This document shows positions 1 to 8,620 of a stretch of DNA of 64,000 nt, one piece after another. The first letter of the stretch is position 1, and the number at the start of each line of letters is the position of its first letter. Source of the DNA: Novosphingobium profundi (lineage in GTDB: Bacteria > Pseudomonadota > Alphaproteobacteria > Sphingomonadales > Sphingomonadaceae). Position numbers and translations under genes: made by a program. Where the stretch lies: NCBI RefSeq assembly GCF_018491765.1, contig NZ_JABWCU010000022.1:1-64000 (forward strand), written 5' to 3'. Below the pieces are notes generated by a model, which made no database searches, was not told where the DNA came from, and worked only from the letters and a program-made list of their open reading frames with translations.

Positions 1-32
1 AACCCCGGCGGAGATCCTCCGCCGGGGTTTTT
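1..32. terminator. Rho-independent terminator hairpin
   Basis: Bases 1-13 pair perfectly with 17-29 around a 3-nt loop, and a run of five T follows at 28-32 on the + strand. On the - strand the same hairpin lies just after the stop codon of the LLM monooxygenase gene at 53, so it may terminate transcription from both sides. The left flank is outside the window. Confidence 0.85.
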
Positions 33-52
33 CGTATCTGCGATCGAAGAGC

Positions 53-1120
53 TTACAATGCGTTGCCGCGCCGCCTCAATTCGGGCCCGATCTCGGTGCC
101 GATCCGCTGCGCGTCGCCCAGCCAGTCGAAGCCGGTAAGCAGGAAGTTGTCGATCCCCGCCGCGCGGTAGCGCAGCAACGCCTCGACCAGCGTTTCGGGC
201 GAACCCACGAGGCACATGACCTGAAGCCGACCCTGCGTGGCCTGGGTGAGGCCGGTCCACAGGCAGGGATCGTCCGAGGCGGCATCGGCCTGCGCGGCCT
301 CGCGCGTCAACTGTTCGGCGGCCTTGCCAAGGTCGCGGCCAAGCATGCCATGCGCGGCCTGGCGCGCCTCGACGCCTTCGAGAATGGTGTTGGCGCGCGC
401 CCAGGCTGCCTCGTCGGTGTCCGCGACGATCACGCGCATCGACATCGAGCAGCGCGGGTTGCGTCCGTGCTTCGCGGCCTCGGCGCGGACGCGGGCGACG
501 TTCGCGCCTACGTGCGCGACACTTCCAGGCCCAAACGCGTAGACGTCGGCCAGCTCGCTGCCGTACTTCACGGCGAGGTCGGAGTTGCCCGCCCAGAACA
601 CCGGGACGCTGCCGTTGACCGGGTGCACCTCGCTCCCCGCCTCGTCGAAGCGGTACCAGTCACCCGAATGGTTGCAGGGAGATTCTCCCGCCCAGATCCG
701 GCGCAAGATTCGCACGTATTCGTTCGAGCGGTGGTAGCGCTCGTCCTTGGTCAGGTAGTCGCCGTCGCAGCGCGTTTCGATGTCGGAGAACGCGGTGATG
801 ATGTGCACGCCCGCGCGCCCGCCCGAGACCTGGTCGAGCGTCGCGAAGGCGCGCGCGGCCATGGTCGGTGCGATGAAGCCGGGACGATGCGCGACCATCA
901 GTTTCAAGCGGGTAGTCGCAGCGGCCACCCAGGTCGCGGTGACAAGACTGTCGGCCGAACGGGCGTTCTGCCCGATCAGCACCCGGTCGTAGCCGGCGGC
1001 TTCATAGGCCCTTGCGGCCTCGGCGAGGAAGCCGGGCTCGTAGTGTGCGGGCTCCACGCTTGCTTCCGAACCGCGATACGGAGCAACCAGCCCGACAAGT
1101 TCGATCTCATGTTTGGACAC
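53..1120 (-). CDS. LLM-class flavin-dependent monooxygenase, SsuD-like
   Basis: A 355-residue luciferase-like TIM-barrel protein resembling alkanesulfonate monooxygenases of the SsuD group, which use reduced FMN supplied by a separate reductase. Family features include an AHRPGF segment and a GGRAGVHIIT segment near the flavin site, plus a C-terminal GIDNFLLTGFDW stretch. The open frame extends well upstream, but GTG at 1120 is chosen because GGAGAG sits 7-8 nt ahead of it and the conserved N-terminus starts there. It begins 2 nt after the stop of the upstream MFS gene, so the two are probably cotranscribed. Substrate is unknown. No flavin reductase is seen nearby. Confidence 0.85.
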   Translation of the reverse strand: MSKHEIELVGLVAPYRGSEASVEPAHYEPGFLAEAARAYEAAGYDRVLIGQNARSADSLVTATWVAAATTRLKLMVAHRPGFIAPTMAARAFATLDQVSGGRAGVHIITAFSDIETRCDGDYLTKDERYHRSNEYVRILRRIWAGESPCNHSGDWYRFDEAGSEVHPVNGSVPVFWAGNSDLAVKYGSELADVYAFGPGSVAHVGANVARVRAEAAKHGRNPRCSMSMRVIVADTDEAAWARANTILEGVEARQAAHGMLGRDLGKAAEQLTREAAQADAASDDPCLWTGLTQATQGRLQVMCLVGSPETLVEALLRYRAAGIDNFLLTGFDWLGDAQRIGTEIGPELRRRGNAL

Positions 1121-1122
1121 GT

Positions 1123-2589
1123 TCAACTCTCTCCATCTTGCCGGTCGGCCTCGAGACGCTCGAGTACCGCCGGGTCCAACTTGTAGAAAAACATGGCGAC
1201 GATGGCGGCCAGCATCGAGATGGCGGGGATCGCGGATTCGCACAGCATGATCGCCAGGCGCGCGCTGTCGCTCTGCACCGCCGCTTGCCCGCTCGACGAC
1301 GAGACATAGCCCATCACACTCAGGAAACCGCCCATAGCGGCAAGCGCAGCCGCCGAGGAAAGCTTGTCGAACAGCGTGGTGAAGCCGGCAAAGGAACCCT
1401 CGCGGCGCTCGCCACTGGTGATGAAGTCGTAGCGCACCGCATCGGACAGCAGCGAATAGGCGCACAGAATCATGCCGCCACCGGCAAAGCCGCTAAGCAA
1501 CCCGCGCGCGCTGACCAGGGTCATGCTTTCGCCGGTTCCGGCCAGGAGCCATGACAGCTGGATAATCGCAAAAAGTGCGAGCGCGGACATGTAGCTCTCG
1601 CGCTTGCCGATACGGTTGGACAGCCAGACCCAGGGCGTCATGCCCACCAGCATGGCGGCCGTCGCCATCGCGAAATAGGTCCCCAGCGCGCTGTCGGGAA
1701 GTTGCAGGACCGTGCGCGTGAAATAGGCCAGCGCCGCCGAACCGATCGCGGTCCCGAACAGCAGGAAGACATGCGCGATCGCAAGGATCCGAAACGGCAC
1801 GTTGCGCCAGGCGAGAACGATCTGGCGCCCGAGACTGCGCAACGGATGAGCGCGCTCGGCAAGGTCGCTCGCCCGCGGCTTCGTACGCGGCGCATCGCGC
1901 AGCAGCCAGACCGCCACGAGGGTCGCCCCGAAGACGACGACGCTGACCGCGAGCGCGACGACGAGGTGGCCCTGGCGCGAGGGGCCAAGCGCGCCCAGGA
2001 TCCAGGCTGGAACGGTAGAGCCGAGCAAGGTTCCCACGGCGTTGCCATACGTGCGCCAGGCCATGAGGCGCGTGCGCTCCTTGGGGTCGGTCGAACTTTC
2101 GACCAGCATCGCAAAGCCCGGGATGGTGAGCAGCGTGTAGCCGGTCGCGTGGATCATCAGGGCGACGAGCACGAAGGCCTGCGCCAGCAGCACCGAATGC
2201 AGGTCGGGCGCGCCGAACAGGAGCATGAGGCCGAGCGGCATCGCCAGACCGCCGGCGAAAAGAAACGGCAGGCGCCGCCCCCAACGGCTCTGTGCCCGGT
2301 CGCTCCAGGCGCCCACCGCCGGGTCGGCGAATCCGTCGTAGATCTTCATGATCGCGAACATGAGTCCCGCCGCACCCGCCGATATGGCGAGGCTGTCGGT
2401 CATGAAACGCAGGCCAAGCACCGTCACGACGTTCTGCCCGGCGGCATGCGCCAACGGGATCATCGCCGAACCGAACCGGATCTTCCAGGTGGCTCCGGCC
2501 GGGACCTGGCCCGGAACCCCGGAGCGCGCCGCCGTGCCCTGCCCTAGCGGCAGGACCTCGTCCGCGCTCATCTGCGTTTCACTTGTCAC
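1123..2589 (-). CDS. MFS transporter, GPH (glycoside-pentoside-hexuronide:cation symporter) type
   Basis: A 488-residue polytopic membrane protein with about 12 predicted hydrophobic segments. The loop after the second segment reads GAWSDRAQSRWGRR, the D-R-x-R-x-G-R-R type signature of the GPH/MelB branch of the MFS. GTG at 2589 is preceded by GAGGAG at 5-nt spacing; longer frames have no convincing start. It is the first gene of a two-gene unit with the LLM enzyme downstream, and a copy of the island's 17-bp dyad lies 85 bp upstream. It probably carries the pathway substrate or an intermediate across the inner membrane. Two further GPH carriers occur in the island (9514-10920 and 24857-26284). 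Confidence 0.88.
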   Translation of the reverse strand: MTSETQMSADEVLPLGQGTAARSGVPGQVPAGATWKIRFGSAMIPLAHAAGQNVVTVLGLRFMTDSLAISAGAAGLMFAIMKIYDGFADPAVGAWSDRAQSRWGRRLPFLFAGGLAMPLGLMLLFGAPDLHSVLLAQAFVLVALMIHATGYTLLTIPGFAMLVESSTDPKERTRLMAWRTYGNAVGTLLGSTVPAWILGALGPSRQGHLVVALAVSVVVFGATLVAVWLLRDAPRTKPRASDLAERAHPLRSLGRQIVLAWRNVPFRILAIAHVFLLFGTAIGSAALAYFTRTVLQLPDSALGTYFAMATAAMLVGMTPWVWLSNRIGKRESYMSALALFAIIQLSWLLAGTGESMTLVSARGLLSGFAGGGMILCAYSLLSDAVRYDFITSGERREGSFAGFTTLFDKLSSAAALAAMGGFLSVMGYVSSSSGQAAVQSDSARLAIMLCESAIPAISMLAAIVAMFFYKLDPAVLERLEADRQDGES

Positions 2590-2673
2590 AAGCTTCTCCT
2601 CGCCCGTCTTGCAAATGCGGGTTCGAGCGGAATGTGCAGTGGTCACGGATCGAACGGCCGTTGAAGGCGCGAC

Positions 2674-2690
2674 TGTCCGCAGGGCGATCA
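2674..2690 (+). promoter_or_regulatory. Candidate operator (shared 17-bp dyad), site A
   Basis: TGTCCGCAGGGCGATCA matches the island consensus TRTCCGACNGKCGRTCA at 14 of 16 defined positions. It lies about 85 bp upstream of the GPH transporter start at 2589. Confidence 0.55.
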
Positions 2691-2814
2691 CGAAATGAGG
2701 GATCGTGACCTGTTGGAGACGCCCCCGATCCGGCCCAAACACGAAACGGGCCAGCGAAGCCACCTCGGCAACGCTGGCCCGCACGAATTTCCGGGGCCGG
2801 AATCGGGGTGCAGA

Positions 2815-4023
2815 TCAGACGATCTGTGCGGCCTGCTGAAGGCTCTGGAACATTGCCTGGCGCAGCATGTAGGCCCGGCGTTTCTCGTCGTTATCGCGGA
2901 TTTCCTGGAGGTTGCGGCGACGTTCCTCGTGGCCGTCCTCCTTGGCACCGTTGATCAGAGACATGTTCGCCTTGGTCTGCGTCTGCGTGAAGGTGTGGGT
3001 CACCTCGCGGCGCTGGCGATCGAAGAGCGAGAGGTTCACATCGGCCGCCGCCTTACCCTTCAGGACCGGTTCGAGCTTTTCGAACAAGTTGAAGGCGTCG
3101 TGGATACCCGAGTTCATCCCGAAGCCGCCGAGCGGATTGTTGAGGTGCGCGGCATCACCGATCAGCATGACGCGGCCCTCGCGGAACGACTTCGCCACGC
3201 GCTGGTGGACGCGGTAGAGCGTGCGGTGCTCGGTTTCGACGTCGGCGCCGCGGCCGATCAGGCGCTCGAAGATCGCGTTCTTGTTCTCATCGGAACGCAA
3301 CTGCTCCTCGTCGACGAGGCCGTTGACGGGGACCAGCACGCGCCACACCGAAGGCACGCGCAGCAGGACCAGCCATTCCTTCGGATCGCTAACGTAGTTC
3401 ACGTAAGCAAGGTTGGGCAGGTAGTCGGCCAGTTCCACCTTGGTCGAGAGCGTGAAGAAGCGCTCGGGATAGGTGAAGCCGTCGAATTCGATGCCCAGCC
3501 ACTTGCGCACTACCGAATTGGCGCCATCGGCTCCGATCAGGTAATCGGCCCGGATGCGATCGATGCCGGTCAGCGTCTCGACCGAGATATCGACGCCGGT
3601 GTCGTCCTGGCCGACATGCAGGATGCGGCTGTTGAAGCGCACGTCGGCGTTCGTGTAGGCGTCGAGCCCATCAGCCAGGGCGCGCGAGAGGTGATACTGC
3701 TCGCACTGGATGCGGAAGGGATAGCGCGTGACGTCCGAGATTTCCGCGAGGTCGAACTCGATCGGTTCACCCGAGGCGCGGTCACGCCAGTGGAACAGCG
3801 GCGCTTTGAGGCCGCGTTCGAGCAGCATTGGGGTGATGCCGATTTCGTCGAGCATCTCGAGCGTCGGGGGATGGAAGGTGGAAGCGCGCAAGTCCTGCGC
3901 GCAGTCGGATCCGGCCTCGATCAGGACGACGGAAACGCCGGCCTTGGCCAGAAGGGTCGCCATGACGGTGCCGACAGGGCCGGCACCCGCGATGGCGACT
4001 TCGCAACGCTCAACAGCAGACAT
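2815..4023 (-). CDS. FAD-dependent monooxygenase, UbiH/PHBH-type
   Basis: A 402-residue class A flavoprotein hydroxylase homologue. It has the N-terminal Rossmann motif GAGPVG (residues 13-18), a mid-protein GADGANSVVRKWLG (DG motif) and the GD motif in MLIGDAAHLNNPLGG, followed by a GFGMNSGIHDAFNL helix. Such enzymes take NAD(P)H and O2 and hydroxylate aromatic or enolic rings, which fits an aromatic or polyketide-like substrate, but specificity cannot be read. Start is ATG 4023 with GGAG upstream. It sits between the anchored hydrolase gene (ends 4136) and the transporter, with its own dyad operator site 78 bp upstream, so it may have its own promoter. Confidence 0.88.
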   Translation of the reverse strand: MSAVERCEVAIAGAGPVGTVMATLLAKAGVSVVLIEAGSDCAQDLRASTFHPPTLEMLDEIGITPMLLERGLKAPLFHWRDRASGEPIEFDLAEISDVTRYPFRIQCEQYHLSRALADGLDAYTNADVRFNSRILHVGQDDTGVDISVETLTGIDRIRADYLIGADGANSVVRKWLGIEFDGFTYPERFFTLSTKVELADYLPNLAYVNYVSDPKEWLVLLRVPSVWRVLVPVNGLVDEEQLRSDENKNAIFERLIGRGADVETEHRTLYRVHQRVAKSFREGRVMLIGDAAHLNNPLGGFGMNSGIHDAFNLFEKLEPVLKGKAAADVNLSLFDRQRREVTHTFTQTQTKANMSLINGAKEDGHEERRRNLQEIRDNDEKRRAYMLRQAMFQSLQQAAQIV

Positions 4024-4100
4024 TTTTCGTGAAATCTCCAGGTAATCTTGGCAGCGTACCTATGGCGCTATTGCGCGCCATACTGGACCAGTGCGCGGTG

Positions 4101-4117
4101 TATCCGGTGCTCGGTCA
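4101..4117 (+). promoter_or_regulatory. Candidate operator (shared 17-bp dyad), site B
   Basis: TATCCGGTGCTCGGTCA matches the island consensus at 13 of 16 defined positions. It lies in the 112-bp gap upstream of the FAD monooxygenase gene starting at 4023. Confidence 0.5.
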
Positions 4118-4135
4118 TTGCCGCGCACCGGCGCT

Positions 4136-5134
4136 TCAGGGGGTCTGCGGCTCCCCGGCGGCAGCAGGTTCAACCGTTTGCAGCCAGGCCTTCAGATCGC
4201 GCGTGAATTTCTGCGGCTTCTCCCACATCGGGAAGTGTCCGAGGTCGGGATACATGATCAGCTTCACGCGGGTGTTGGTGAAGCGCTTGACCGAGGCCTG
4301 CGCGCCTTGCGAGATCACGTCGTCGTAGTTGCACCACTGCAAGAGCACCGGCACCTTCACGCTCTCCGCCACCGATCCTACGTCGCTGGTCTTGAAGAGC
4401 TTGACGTTGGCCTGGATGTACTGGGCCTGGCGGTCGAGAGCGCCTGGCAAGTTGTCCATGTCGTAGATCTGGTCGACCATCCGCTCGGTCGGATCGAAAC
4501 CTGGCGGCGTCGTGTCTTCCAGCATCAGGCGCCAGAAGGTGTGCGAACGCCAGTTGGGAAGCACCGCGTTGTGGAAGTTCAGCAGCCACTTGAGGCGCCA
4601 GTCGACCTTTCGTGTCTGGCTCGGTCGCTCGAGCGGAAGCATCGAGAAGGCCATTGCCGTCGCGTGGCCGGGATAGGCCCGGTTGTATTCCAGCGCGACG
4701 TTGGCGCCGTTCGACGTTGCGACGACCGCGAACTTGTCATAGCCGAGCTTGGTAAGAAGCTTGTCCATGAGCTCGGCCGAACGCGGGGTCGAATAGACCC
4801 CGCTCGGGTCCGGCCCGGTCAGGCCATAGGGCGACCAGTCGAAGCGAACGACGCGGTACTTGTCGGTCAGCAGCGGGACGACATCGTCCCATTCGTGCAA
4901 GTTGACGATCGAGCCGTGGAGCAGAACGATGGCGGGCGCCCCCTTGGGACCCTCCTCGCGCACGTGCATGCGAACGCCGTCAACCTCGACGAAGTGCGAG
5001 GGGCCATCGGCCCACTTTTTCTCCAGCTCGGCCCGGTCGGTGGCACCGGCGCCCAGGCGCAGCGCCACGACGCCGCCGGCGCAAGCCAGAGCGAGGACAC
5101 CAACGGTGCCCAGGATCACGCGGCCCAGCTTCAT
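4136..5134 (-). CDS. Membrane-anchored alpha/beta hydrolase
   Basis: A 332-residue protein. An N-terminal hydrophobic segment (about residues 5-26) looks like an uncleaved signal anchor, placing the catalytic domain in the periplasm. The alpha/beta-hydrolase fold shows the oxyanion HG motif (LLHGS), a nucleophile elbow A-T-S-N-G with Ser141 (Ala replaces the first Gly of GxSxG), an acid in the QWCNYDD region and the triad His in DLGHFPMWEK. It is a clear paralogue of the proteins at 14379-15383 and 15387-16364, sharing the DKYRVVRFDW block and, in the former, the same serine number. Its ATG overlaps the stop of the upstream LLM gene (ATGA), so translation is probably coupled. Confidence 0.85.
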   Translation of the reverse strand: MKLGRVILGTVGVLALACAGGVVALRLGAGATDRAELEKKWADGPSHFVEVDGVRMHVREEGPKGAPAIVLLHGSIVNLHEWDDVVPLLTDKYRVVRFDWSPYGLTGPDPSGVYSTPRSAELMDKLLTKLGYDKFAVVATSNGANVALEYNRAYPGHATAMAFSMLPLERPSQTRKVDWRLKWLLNFHNAVLPNWRSHTFWRLMLEDTTPPGFDPTERMVDQIYDMDNLPGALDRQAQYIQANVKLFKTSDVGSVAESVKVPVLLQWCNYDDVISQGAQASVKRFTNTRVKLIMYPDLGHFPMWEKPQKFTRDLKAWLQTVEPAAAGEPQTP

Positions 5135-6360
5135 GCATCAGCCCTTGCGAACGCGGGCAGGCCCAGCGTCTCGCGCAAGGAATTACCGGGGTATTCGGTG
5201 CGGTATCGCCCCTTCTTCTGAAGGATCGGAACCACTTCTCCTACGAAGTCCTCAAGCCCTCCGGGCATGTAGCTCGGCTGCAGGGTGAAGCCGTCGCAGG
5301 CCCCCGCATCGCGCCAGGAAATCATCATGTCGGCCATCTGTTCGGGCGTCCCGATGAAGACGTTGTGCCCGCGCGGGTGCAGCATGAAGTTCATCGCGTA
5401 GTCGCGCAGGCTCGTGCCCTTTTCAGCGGCGGAGGCCACCATGCGTTCGACGTCGGACTTGGGAAGAAGCGTATTGGCGATGATCGCGGCAACCGGCAGC
5501 GGTGCCTCGGGATCGAACGGGGTCAGATCGCAGCACAGGGATTCGGAAAGGTACTCGATCGCGAGAGCCACGTCCGCGAGGTCCATGATGGCCTTGTGGT
5601 TGGCCTTGGCCTCTTCCTCGCTGCCGCCCAGCACACAGGACAGGCCGGGCATGATGCGCGTGCCGTCGGGATTGCGCCCAAGGCCCGCGATCCGGCTGCG
5701 CAGGTCGTTGCGGAAGTCGATGCCCGCCTCGATCGAGGCCGCCGGGCAGAAGATCGCCTCGGCCGTGCGCGCGGCGAAGTCGCGGCCCGCAGGCGACTGT
5801 CCGGCCTGGACCAGCACGGGGCGACCCTGCGGCAGCCGGGGGCCAGCCCGATCCATCGCCGCCCACAGTTCACAGGCCTTGTCCACCACTTCGGCGGCGT
5901 GGCTGTACCGGGTGTCCTTGGGCGGAAGTTCAGCCTCGCCGAAGTTGGGCGCGGTATCGGGATGCGCCGAGGTAACGATGTTCCAACCCGAACGTCCGCC
6001 GGTGATGCGCTCCATCGCCGCAAAGCGCTCGGCCAGCATCTCGGGCGTGTTGTAGGTCGTCGAGATCGTCGCGACGAGGCCGACATGCTCGGTCACAGCC
6101 GACATCGCGGTGAGCAGCGAGACCGGGTCGAGCGTGGGCATCGCCATGCGCTCGGGGGTGCGTCCCCCGGCACCACGCGACTGGAGCTGGTCACCAAAGA
6201 CGATGGCGTCGAAACGACCCTTCTCGACCAGCTTGGCGACCGAGCGGTAATAATCCATCGAAAACACGCCTTCGGGGCGCGCACGCGGATGCTTCCATCC
6301 GGTGGGGTAGAAGCCGATGCCCTGCAGGAAGGCCCAGAGGTGGATTTGCTTGGTCATCAT
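5131..6360 (-). CDS. LLM flavin monooxygenase, NtaA/SnaA/DszA family, with internal deletion
   Basis: A 409-residue protein of the nitrilotriacetate/dibenzothiophene-sulfone monooxygenase group, which uses FMNH2 from a partner reductase. Family blocks include FLQGIGFYPTGWKHP, GLVATISTTYNTPEMLAERF, GGRSGWNIVTS and QGRPVLVQAG. Between the ELW helix (residue 166) and the QGRPVL strand (178) there are about 12 residues, where relatives as I recall them have roughly 45-50 including a VRGPLN segment; the frame is intact across this point. Two in-frame ATGs (6360, 6357) both overlap the upstream stop; GGAG is 5 nt before the first and 8 nt before the second. It is cotranscribed with the neighbouring LLM gene. 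Confidence 0.85.
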   Translation of the reverse strand: MMTKQIHLWAFLQGIGFYPTGWKHPRARPEGVFSMDYYRSVAKLVEKGRFDAIVFGDQLQSRGAGGRTPERMAMPTLDPVSLLTAMSAVTEHVGLVATISTTYNTPEMLAERFAAMERITGGRSGWNIVTSAHPDTAPNFGEAELPPKDTRYSHAAEVVDKACELWAAMDRAGPRLPQGRPVLVQAGQSPAGRDFAARTAEAIFCPAASIEAGIDFRNDLRSRIAGLGRNPDGTRIMPGLSCVLGGSEEEAKANHKAIMDLADVALAIEYLSESLCCDLTPFDPEAPLPVAAIIANTLLPKSDVERMVASAAEKGTSLRDYAMNFMLHPRGHNVFIGTPEQMADMMISWRDAGACDGFTLQPSYMPGGLEDFVGEVVPILQKKGRYRTEYPGNSLRETLGLPAFARADA

Positions 6361-7205
6361 GCGATCTCCGGAATCTTCGCGCCGTCGGGCTGGTTGGAAG
6401 CCGTCGCGGGCAAGGGCAGGCCGAGACGCTCGCGCAGGTTCCCCGCGCCGCCGGGGTTCGCGGCGACGAGCGCTGCAAAGCGCTGCGCAAGCGCGGGAAG
6501 CTCGGCCAGAGGATCGGTGAGGCTGAGGTGAACGCCGTCGATCACACCTTCCGCGAAGTGCTGCGCGATTTCCTCGAGCGGCGTCTCGAACGTGATCTTG
6601 AGCAGGGTCTTGGTGGCACCGGCGGCCTTTTGGGGGCTCGCCACCAGCGCGATGTCGGCATCCGTGATCGCCAGCGGCGCGGCTTCGTAGGTCACCAGCA
6701 GCGGCTGCCCGACGAGCGGGCGCATCGCGTTGACGGGCCCTGCCACCTTGAAGAAAGGTCCTTCGTAGTTCGACGCCTTGACCTTGGCGGCATCGAGATA
6801 GCGGCCACCAGTCTTGTCGAGGATCAGCGTGTCGCTGCCCCAGCCGTCCCACAGCGCGCGGGCGGCACCGATCATGTCTTCGGCCATCCCCTCGCTGGCC
6901 CCTTCGGGCACGACAGACCAGGCGGTGCGCCCGGAGCAGAGGAAATCGACCGCGGAAAGTGCGCGGGCGACGTGGAAGGGGTGTGCGTTCGAGGCCGGCA
7001 CGCAGGCGACCAGGCCGACGCGCTTCGTCAACGGTGCGGCCCAGGCGACGAGAACTTGCGCATCGAACGGACGCGCACCGGCCTCGCCGAAGTGGAGCAG
7101 GTCAAGCCCCGCCGCTTCGGCCGCATCGAGCCAGGCGGCGGCGGTTGCGGGCACCGCCAGTTGCGGATCCGCAATCGCGGCGGAGAGGATAAAGGGTCTG
7201 GTCAT
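6357..7205 (-). CDS. LLM-class flavin-dependent oxidoreductase, short form
   Basis: A 282-residue luciferase-like protein, shorter than typical members (330-450 residues). It retains an N-terminal barrel with GLDLLHFGEAG, RVGLVACVPASNAHPFHVARALSAVDFL and CSGRTAWSVVPEG blocks typical of the fold. The ATG at 7205 is chosen over an in-frame start 14 codons upstream because the conserved region begins there and the codon overlaps the upstream TGA (ATGA), indicating translational coupling. Its position directly before the NtaA-like gene suggests the two LLM proteins act together, possibly as a heteromer as in bacterial luciferase; this is inference. Confidence 0.8.
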   Translation of the reverse strand: MTRPFILSAAIADPQLAVPATAAAWLDAAEAAGLDLLHFGEAGARPFDAQVLVAWAAPLTKRVGLVACVPASNAHPFHVARALSAVDFLCSGRTAWSVVPEGASEGMAEDMIGAARALWDGWGSDTLILDKTGGRYLDAAKVKASNYEGPFFKVAGPVNAMRPLVGQPLLVTYEAAPLAITDADIALVASPQKAAGATKTLLKITFETPLEEIAQHFAEGVIDGVHLSLTDPLAELPALAQRFAALVAANPGGAGNLRERLGLPLPATASNQPDGAKIPEIA

Positions 7206-8512
7206 ACGACAATCACCGGTTCGTGAAGAGGATGGATGGGTTCGCAACCGTCAGCGGTAATCAGCACGAGGTCTTCGCAATGCGCCGATCCACCGATGCC
7301 GGTGTCGAGAGTGGGGCAGTCGACCGACAGGATCATGCCGGGCTGCAGAACGATGTCGGGCTTGCGCCAGAAGCCGCCGTGGACTTCACCCGGCTCGTCG
7401 GTATGGGCGAGGCCCACGCTGTGCGGGCCAAAGCCGATGAGCGCGGAGAACCCGGCAGCGCGCACGGCCTTTTCGCCGGTCGCGACAATCTCGGAAAAGC
7501 GCATTCCGGGCCTCAGCGTCTCGCGTACCGCCTGCCACCCGAAGGCGGCCGCCTTGGCCGCCTGCTCGGCCTCGCGTGTCGGCTCGCCAACGAACACGGT
7601 GCGTGCGAAATCTCCGTGGTAGCCGCGGAACTGGCTGACCCCGTCGATCATCAGCGTCTGGCCATCGACGATGCGTGCGCTCGAAAGATCGGACGAGACG
7701 CGATCGACGTTGAGGAAGACCGCGCCGTTCCCGCGCTTGGCGGTTTCGATCTGGAACAGCGCCATGAGTTCGTGGTGCACCGCGCCGGCACGGACCGCAT
7801 GGCCCACGGCGTTGAGTGCATCGACGTTCGCGCGCGCGGCGCGCGCCATCAGCGCCTGCTCGAGCGGAGACTTGATGATGCGGATCTCACGCAGGATGTT
7901 GTCCGCCTGGACCAGCGTTCCGGGGTGATCATGGCGCGCGGCGACTTCGGCGACAACGCCGTGGTCGAAGCCGACCCGGCCTTTCCAGAGGCCCATGGAA
8001 CGCATCGCTGCGACGATTGCCGCACCCGCATCCCCGGTCGCGACCGAGGCACCGGCCTGCCGCGCGGACGTGGCTGCACGATGTGCTTCAACAGGCGTCT
8101 GGAGTTCGGGATCGCGCAAGGGGAGCACAGGGGCGTCGGCCACCGGCGAAACGCTCTCGTCTCCCTCGTCGCCCAGCGCGGTGTAGAGCCAGCACGCCAC
8201 ATCGTCGCGCGCGCGTCCGTCGGCCCAGGTGTAGTGGTGCAGGAACCGACTGGTGACGAGCCCCCACTGCCCCGGCCGTTCCCGCGCGATCAGCGCAAAG
8301 GTGCCAGGCGGCTGCGCCATGCGCGTACGGCCGATCTGCGGCCAATGCCCGAGGGCATGGAACACGTTCACCGGCTCGCCGAGCACCAGGCCTTCGAGAT
8401 CATGACGCTCCATGATCTCGATCGCCCGAGCCAGGTCCATCGGACCGCTCCTTTCAAGCCACGCGAACAGCTCGCCATCACTGTATTGAGGTAGCACCAT
8501 GGGTCCAGTCAT
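7202..8512 (-). CDS. M24 family (Xaa-Pro aminopeptidase/creatinase-type) metallopeptidase homologue
   Basis: A 436-residue pita-bread-fold protein with an N-terminal creatinase-like domain and a C-terminal M24 domain. Metal-ligand positions seen are Asp290 (MIDGV), Asp301 (GDFART), His364 (GPHSVGL) and Glu413 (HCEDL). The fourth ligand is Asp398 (ILSVDCP) where the family usually has Glu. M24 members include proline peptidases, creatinase and ectoine hydrolase, so an amide-bond hydrolase is likely, but the substrate is open. It is the first gene of a - strand operon running through at least the LLM pair and the anchored hydrolase, all joined by ATGA overlaps. Two dyad sites lie just upstream. 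Confidence 0.85.
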   Translation of the reverse strand: MTGPMVLPQYSDGELFAWLERSGPMDLARAIEIMERHDLEGLVLGEPVNVFHALGHWPQIGRTRMAQPPGTFALIARERPGQWGLVTSRFLHHYTWADGRARDDVACWLYTALGDEGDESVSPVADAPVLPLRDPELQTPVEAHRAATSARQAGASVATGDAGAAIVAAMRSMGLWKGRVGFDHGVVAEVAARHDHPGTLVQADNILREIRIIKSPLEQALMARAARANVDALNAVGHAVRAGAVHHELMALFQIETAKRGNGAVFLNVDRVSSDLSSARIVDGQTLMIDGVSQFRGYHGDFARTVFVGEPTREAEQAAKAAAFGWQAVRETLRPGMRFSEIVATGEKAVRAAGFSALIGFGPHSVGLAHTDEPGEVHGGFWRKPDIVLQPGMILSVDCPTLDTGIGGSAHCEDLVLITADGCEPIHPLHEPVIVV

Positions 8513-8531
8513 GACGCCAGTGCCCCTGGAA

Positions 8532-8548
8532 TGTGTCCCGTTCGGACA
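8532..8548 (-). promoter_or_regulatory. Candidate operator (shared dyad), weak site H1
   Basis: On the - strand TGTCCGAACGGGACACA keeps the TGTCCGA half of the island consensus but diverges in the second half. It is back-to-back with site H2 in the divergent promoter region between 8512 and 8621. Bases 8544-8549 and 8552-8557 also form a perfect 6-bp inverted repeat. Confidence 0.35.
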
Positions 8549-8552
8549 ATCT

Positions 8553-8569
8553 TGTCCACCTGACGGTCA
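8553..8569 (+). promoter_or_regulatory. Candidate operator (shared 17-bp dyad), site H2
   Basis: TGTCCACCTGACGGTCA matches the consensus at 13 of 16 positions, and the next base (T) also agrees with the best sites. It lies in the 108-bp divergent intergenic region, 41 bp from the M24 start and about 52 bp from the + strand hydrolase start. Confidence 0.5.
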
Positions 8570-8620
8570 TTCACCCGCTCGCATGGGTTGGGTGCGAACC
8601 ACCCACGGTAGGCTCGCGTC

